In this document: one piece after another, positions 59,501 through 64,000 of the stretch | Numbering within the stretch: position 1 is the stretch's first letter | Layout: every line of letters begins with the position of its first letter | DNA from: Carposina sasakii | Lineage: Eukaryota; Arthropoda; Insecta; Lepidoptera; Carposinidae | NCBI GenBank assembly: GCA_014607495.2 | Contig: CP053153.1 | Coordinates: forward strand, 2,914,001 to 2,978,000 | DNA: 64,000 nt | Reading direction: 5' to 3' | Notes under the pieces: model-generated | The model's input: only the letters and a program-made list of their open reading frames with translations | Database searches by the model: none | Told to the model about the DNA's origin: nothing | Program-made: the position numbers and the translations under genes

Positions 59501-59594
59501 CATCCTGTAAAAATTAAGCCCTAAGTAATTTTAACTTTGGTTATATAGGTACATAGATATTTCTACCTTTCCAATTAAAAATCATAATAGTGCT

Positions 59595-59745
59595 TCTATG
59601 CTGCTTTGGGAGTGGAAAAAAAATGTATAATACTACAGCTATTTCTCTTCCCGGGCATACTGTACAAGTCAGTAGAGGAACAAGAGAGTCTTGGTGTTTT
59701 GTTGGCGATGGGCTGACCACCTGTCACTACTAACTGAACTTGTAC
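59595..59745 (+). repeat. RTE-like 3' end, copy 3, truncated
   Basis: Matches 20885..21040 (CTTCCCGGGCATACTGTACA, GGCGATGGGCTGACCACCTG) but lacks the microsatellite tail. Confidence 0.65.
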
Positions 59746-59749
59746 ATCG

Positions 59750-60450
59750 ATCTCTTGTATTACCAATAGGTATCCGGTAAGAATGGAAAACTATGTAAAG
59801 TATATTCTGTCTTCATATACTTTACCAGGAAACGGTTACCAAAAAAAAGTACATCATCGTCAAACAGCCGCTTTTTATCCACAAATGGTTACATATAACC
59901 CTCTTTTCTACTAGCCATCCACTGCAGTCCCCTGCCTCCGACATCCACTACCTACTTTTAGGGAAGGTATATCTCCATCTATACAAATAACTTTAAAAAA
60001 TAAAATAATGTATTCGACATGAAAGCATACCAAGTTATTGGTCGATTGTAATTTTTTATAATATATTACTTTCTATATGCACTTGTTACGATAAGCTGGC
60101 GTTTCGGGGCTTTATAGCCACCAACGTGGAACTAATAACGGTTATGATCACCTAAATATGAAATCTAGTAGGAAAAGGTATTTCTCGTTTATGTCAGACA
60201 TTGTAAGTTTGAAAGATCGCATGATTCTACTATTACTGTTACACCATTTCAGTGAAGTGTCATTTCTTGGGGGAAGAAACAACAAGAAAGCTCCCATTGA
60301 CACCGTTAAAACTAATATAAGTAACATATTTACAAAAGGAATCTTAAAATTAATACTGGGTATCTTGTGTAAAAAATATACTTCATTTTGTTGCATGATT
60401 TTTATTTATTTAAATAAGTAAAATTTTGGTAATTTGTAACTTAACAATAG
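59750..60450. other. Downstream of gene E
   Basis: Contains the presumed gene E poly(A) signal (AATAAA on the minus strand near 60405). Otherwise no supported feature. Confidence 0.4.
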
Positions 60451-60452
60451 TC

Positions 60453-60567
60453 TCAATGATGGTCCTGATCGTAGTTCATAGGCGCAAGGTCTCCTGAATT
60501 CGGTGGGCTCGTAGGTACTTCCAGTCTTATCTCTTTGCTGTCCTTTTTGTGCTCTAAGTAAAACCAC
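60453..60567 (-). CDS. Gene E: last exon of a further SLC46-like paralogue
   Basis: This 115-nt exon follows a TTTTAAG acceptor and reads, in the same phase as exon 7 of genes B-D (one base completing a split codon), WFYLEHKKDSKEIRLEV... to a TGA stop at 60453. The opening matches the exon-7 starts of the paralogues (LFYVQHRRQ, FLFIQHRRE, WFFLQSRKL): aromatic residues, then Q/E-x-H/S and basic residues, marking the end of the last membrane helix and the start of the cytosolic tail. An AATAAA lies about 40-60 nt downstream on the minus strand. The earlier exons must lie to the right of 60567; none is visible before the window end, where a Penelope-like element fills the intron. The identification rests on one short exon, so it is less sure than A-D. 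Confidence 0.7.
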
Positions 60568-60595
60568 CTTAAAAGAAAAAATATATATTTAATTA

Positions 60596-60700
60596 GTGAA
60601 CGCCCGCGACTCCGTCCGTGTGGACTGCAGAGAAAACAAAATTTCGAAATTATCTGGGACATCAATATTTTTCCGGGATAAAAAGTAGCTTATGTCTTTA
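60596..60700 (-). mobile_element. Helitron 3' fragment
   Basis: Reversed GC-rich end (GCCCGCGACTCCGTCCGTGT) and ATTTCGAAATTATC, as in 36183..36260. The terminal CTAG has mutated. It sits about 30 bp upstream of gene E exon 7 in its intron. Confidence 0.7.
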
Positions 60701-61320
60701 GGGTCTAGACTACCTGTACCGAATTTTATTCGTGAAAGCGAGACAGACAGAGTTACTTTCTCATTTATAAAAAATTTAGGTAAAAAAACCTTTTTAAAAA
60801 CAAGCTTTTATTTAAATGCGCTAAAAAGAAAAAATAAATTTTTACACTAAAACTTTTACTGTTAATTTATAACGTCATTTCAAATTTAACACATTTGACA
60901 CAATTTATATGTTATAAAAGCTTGTCGCGACATTTAAGTACTCAAAGGGGGCAATCTCACAAAAAATTTTAGCTGCCTGTATAAACCTTGGTACGAAGCA
61001 ATATCACTTTACGATGACGCAATTAAATATATTTCAGCCCGACACAGATATTTGTTTTAATTCTGTCTTACTGGCGACCGTTGCTTGCTAAAATATACCT
61101 TTTCTTAAATATTGAATTGTATCAGGCGTCACTATTCGGAAGTTCAAATCTCTATTGAGGGATCGCCCACCACCGGGCCCTATACCCTCCGCTGACCCTC
61201 GGATCTGCCTACTCATGATCACGAACACAAGACACTACAGTCGCAACGAGAAGCCAGATCCAAGCACCTAGCATGCAACCATAAATACATAGCTGCTAAT
61301 CCGAAAACCAATTAAAATTT

Positions 61321-61365
61321 TAATCGACATATGTTTCGCCAACACCCGTGGCATCATCAGGATTA
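61321..61365 (-). ncRNA. Hammerhead ribozyme-like motif of the Penelope-like element
   Basis: On the minus strand, in order: TAATC (stem I, 5' side), CTGATGA (core box 1), GCCA...TGGC (stem II with a 7-nt loop), GAAA (core box 2), a very short self-complementary stem III (ACATATGT), the GTC cleavage triplet and GATTA (stem I, 3' side, five perfect pairs with TAATC). One extra U lies between box 1 and stem II. A tiny stem III is the known form of hammerheads in Penelope-like elements, which act best as dimers. Cleavage would be expected after the C of GTC. Confidence 0.75.
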
Positions 61366-61648
61366 GTTTTCCATGTTAGTTCTATCTACCGAACCAACTA
61401 ACTAACAACTAAAACCAATGTATTGCAAATCATTTTTATACCCTCAATCAACATAAAAAAAAAAAATATTAATACCTACATATTAGTTTAGAAATGTAAA
61501 ATTATTATAGATAAATAATTATTAAAAATATACATTAGTTATTAATTGTTAAATTATTAGAAGAAAAATAAATTTATAATAATATTAAATATATATAAAA
61601 AAAGACCATATCAAGGCTGTACGACAAAGTCATTACCTTTGTCCGATC

Positions 61649-62970
61649 CTATTGACTTTGACATTGACAGATTGCAGCCAAAACTGGGCTAGTGTTTACA
61701 AAATCTATTTGATTATTTACCAAATGAATACCTGAAAATTTTGCTTTCATAATTTCTAGTTTTTCTAAAATAGACAGACGGATGCCTTTATCTGCAACAT
61801 GTAGAACTCTTAACTCATTATTATCTGCCAGGGAGTGGCCCGCCTGGAGTAAATGTTCGGCAAAGTTGGATTTATTAGGATTACCATTTCTAAAAGCTGA
61901 TATATGTTCCTTGTATCGAACATTAAAACTGCGACCAGTTTGTCCAATGTAACAAGCATCACATTCATCACACTTCAACTGGTATACACCTGATTTCTTT
62001 TTAAGTTCCAACTTTTGTTTTGTGTTAATTAACTTTTGTAATGAATTATAAGTCCTAAACGCCACAAATATGTCTTCTTTTTTTAATAATTTAGATAATT
62101 TTTCTGAAAAACCTCCATAATATGTCAAACTACCAGTGTATGGTTTTTGAATCTGATCAACTTTAGGGTATAACATTTGTTTAACCAAAATGTTTTCCTT
62201 TTTATTGACCAGATTATAAATTAATTGAGGACTGTACCCATTAGATCTGGCAATTTGAACAATGGTATTAAATTCTTTATTATAATTGTAATTGTTAAGC
62301 GGTAAAGTTACCAGTCTATGTATCATAGACTTATAAGCCGCTAATTTATGTTGCCATGGGTGGAAAGAATCAACCGGTATTGTGACATCTGTATGGGTAG
62401 GTTTCCGGTATACAGCAAAATCATGAAATTTATCTAATCTTGATATAGTTAAATCCAAAAAATTTATGCTATTATTAACTTCTTCTTCAATTTTGAATTT
62501 AATTTTGGCATGCTTGGTATTAATTTTGTTGACAAAAACATGAAACTGTCTCACTGAGCCTGTCCAACACAAGATAACATCATCTACATATCTAAAATAA
62601 TATTTTATCTTACTATTGTTAACTATAAACTTATTTTCATACCAATCCATAAAAATTTCTGCAAGAAACGGTGACAACGGAGAACCCATAGCCAAACCAT
62701 CCTTCTGTAAATAATAGGTGTTCCGATAACAAAAATAATTTTGGTTCATACAAAGTCTAGTCAGTCCAATAATGTTATCAACCTCCGTTGGATGTAAATT
62801 GACTTTATCACACCAAGTCTTAATTATGTCTAAACAATCTTTATAAGGAACATTTGTAAACAAACTTTCTACATCTAATGAAAATAATTTTGAATTTGTA
62901 GGCAATTCTATATATTTAATTTTTTCTATTAAATCTAAACTATTTTTAACACTATACTTAGGTGTGAATT
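61649..62970 (-). CDS. Penelope-like reverse transcriptase / GIY-YIG endonuclease, N-terminally truncated
   Basis: Open from the truncation to TGA at 61649; the apparent start at 63013 is in flanking sequence. Numbering from there: RT motif A LFSLDVESLFTNVP (43-56), GLAMGSPLSP (106-115), the catalytic YVDD (142-145), the motif D-like region NFLDLTI (184-190) and YRKPTHTDV (202-210). A linker follows, then the GIY-YIG nuclease: GVYQLKCDECDACYIGQTG (342-360) with R361 and R366, and the conserved cysteine/histidine set C348, C351, C354, H370 (EHI), H387 and H393. This domain order is unique to Penelope-like elements, which prime at chromosome ends or nicks. The fingers and N-terminus of the RT are absent, so this copy is probably inactive by itself. 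Confidence 0.92.
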
Positions 62971-63025
62971 GAATTTTTTCCTTTATATAGTATAATATAA
63001 TATAAATTGGCAACGTTTTTAAATA

Positions 63026-64000
63026 ACTATATAAAGGAAAAAATTCAATTCACACCTAAGTATAGTGTTAAAAATAGTTTAGATTTAATAGAAAAAATTA
63101 AATATATAGAATTGCCTACAAATTCAAATTATTTTCATTAGATGTAGAAAGTTTGTTTACAAATGTTCCTTATAAAGATTGTTTAGACATAATTAAGACT
63201 TGGTGTGATAAAGTCAATTTACATCCAACGGAGGTTGATAACATTATTGGACTGACTAGACTTTGTATGAACCAAAATTATTTTTGTTATCGGAACACCT
63301 ATTATTTACAGAAGGATGGTTTGGCTATGGGTTCTCCGTTGTCACCGTTTCTTGCAGAAATTTTTATGGATTGGTATGAAAATAAGTTTATAGTTAACAA
63401 TAGTAAGATAAAATATTATTTTAGATATGTAGATGATGTTATCTTGTGTTGGACAGGCTCAGTGAGACAGTTTCATGTTTTTGTCAACAAAATTAATACC
63501 AAGCATGCCAAAATTAAATTCAAAATTGAAGAAGAAGTTAATAATAGCATAAATTTTTTGGATTTAACTATATCAAGATTAGATAAATTTCATGATTTTG
63601 CTGTATACCGGAAACCTACCCATACAGATGTCACAATACCGGTTGATTCTTTCCACCCATGGCAACATAAATTAGCGGCTTATAAGTCTATGATACATAG
63701 ACTGGTAACTTTACCGCTTAACAATTACAATTATAATAAAGAATTTAATACCATTGTTCAAATTGCCAGATCTAATGGGTACAGTCCTCAATTAATTTAT
63801 AATCTGGTCAATAAAAAGGAAAACATTTTGGTTAAACAAATGTTATACCCTAAAGTTGATCAGATTCAAAAACCATACACTGGTAGTTTGACATATTATG
63901 GAGGTTTTTCAGAAAAATTATCTAAATTATTAAAAAAAGAAGACATATTTGTGGCGTTTAGGACTTATAATTCATTACAAAAGTTAATTAACACAAAACA
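63026..64000 (+). pseudogene. Penelope-like element, right copy, frameshifted and cut by the window edge
   Basis: Almost identical inverted copy of 61649..62995, starting at the same truncation point. A single missing A near 63126 (TTCAAATTATT, against TTCAAAATTATT in the left copy) shifts the frame just before motif A and gives an early stop. Beyond that the codons for motif A, YVDD and YRKPTHTDV are unchanged. The GIY-YIG domain and 3' end are beyond the window. Confidence 0.9.

Larger units (their letters stand above)
61300..63000 (-). mobile_element. Penelope-like element, left copy
   Basis: Contains the RT/GIY-YIG frame (61649..62960), a roughly 280-bp AT-rich 3' region and a hammerhead-like sequence (61321..61365). 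It is 5'-truncated: the sequence starts at TATATAAAGGAAAAAATTC and the N-terminal part of the protein is missing. It faces a second copy starting at 63026 across a spacer of about 30 bp. It occupies the last intron of gene E. Confidence 0.9.

Overview
This is a 64 kb, AT-rich, repeat-dense insect window, almost certainly lepidopteran (moth or butterfly). The evidence is spliced eukaryotic genes with GT-AG introns, Helitrons of the type common in Lepidoptera, RTE-, Jockey- and CR1-like non-LTR retrotransposons, tRNA-derived SINEs, many foldback MITEs and a Penelope-like element. No prokaryotic feature is present.

The host genes form a tandem array, all on the minus strand, of SLC46 / proton-coupled-folate-transporter-like major facilitator transporters. 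From right to left they are: gene E (only the last exon, 60453..60567, is in the window), gene D (41786..50768), gene C (27000..33488), gene B (2250..17452) and gene A (exons 1-2 only, running off the left edge). I reconstructed B, C and D by joining seven exons each. Every joined model is an exact multiple of three (535, 502 and 533 aa), and internal exons 3-6 have identical lengths in all three (102, 138, 84 and 157 nt). This shows that the genes are true paralogues from tandem duplication and that the models are sound. Exon 1 encodes roughly the first six membrane segments plus the D-R-x-G loop; exons 2-6 encode the second half; exon 7 is a divergent basic cytosolic tail.

Nearly all of the remaining DNA is mobile-element derived. 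The most notable items are: (1) two Helitrons of identical length (2673 bp), in opposite orientation, around the 3' end of gene D. One lies in intron 5. The other is inserted exactly between the last sense codon and the ancestral TAA stop, so the gene now reads 12 codons into the Helitron and stops there. (2) A Penelope-like element at the right edge with RT and GIY-YIG domains, arranged head-to-head with a second, frameshifted copy. Its 3' flank carries a sequence that folds as a minimal hammerhead ribozyme (61321..61365, minus). (3) A SINE-like family whose tRNA-like domain sits in its 3' half, seen as a full copy with a 12-bp target-site duplication and as an inverted pair. (4) Several dated nestings, with target-site duplications, of SINE-in-Helitron, RTE-in-Helitron and Helitron-in-Helitron.

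Region by region: 0-17.5 kb holds gene A (part) and gene B with TE-filled introns; 17.5-27 kb is intergenic with nested TEs; 27-33.5 kb is gene C; 33.5-41.8 kb is intergenic TEs plus Helitron copy 1; 41.8-50.8 kb is gene D with Helitron copy 2 in intron 5; 50.8-60.4 kb is intergenic with a young Jockey-like insertion and a CR1-like tail; 60.4-64 kb is the end of gene E and the Penelope-like pair.
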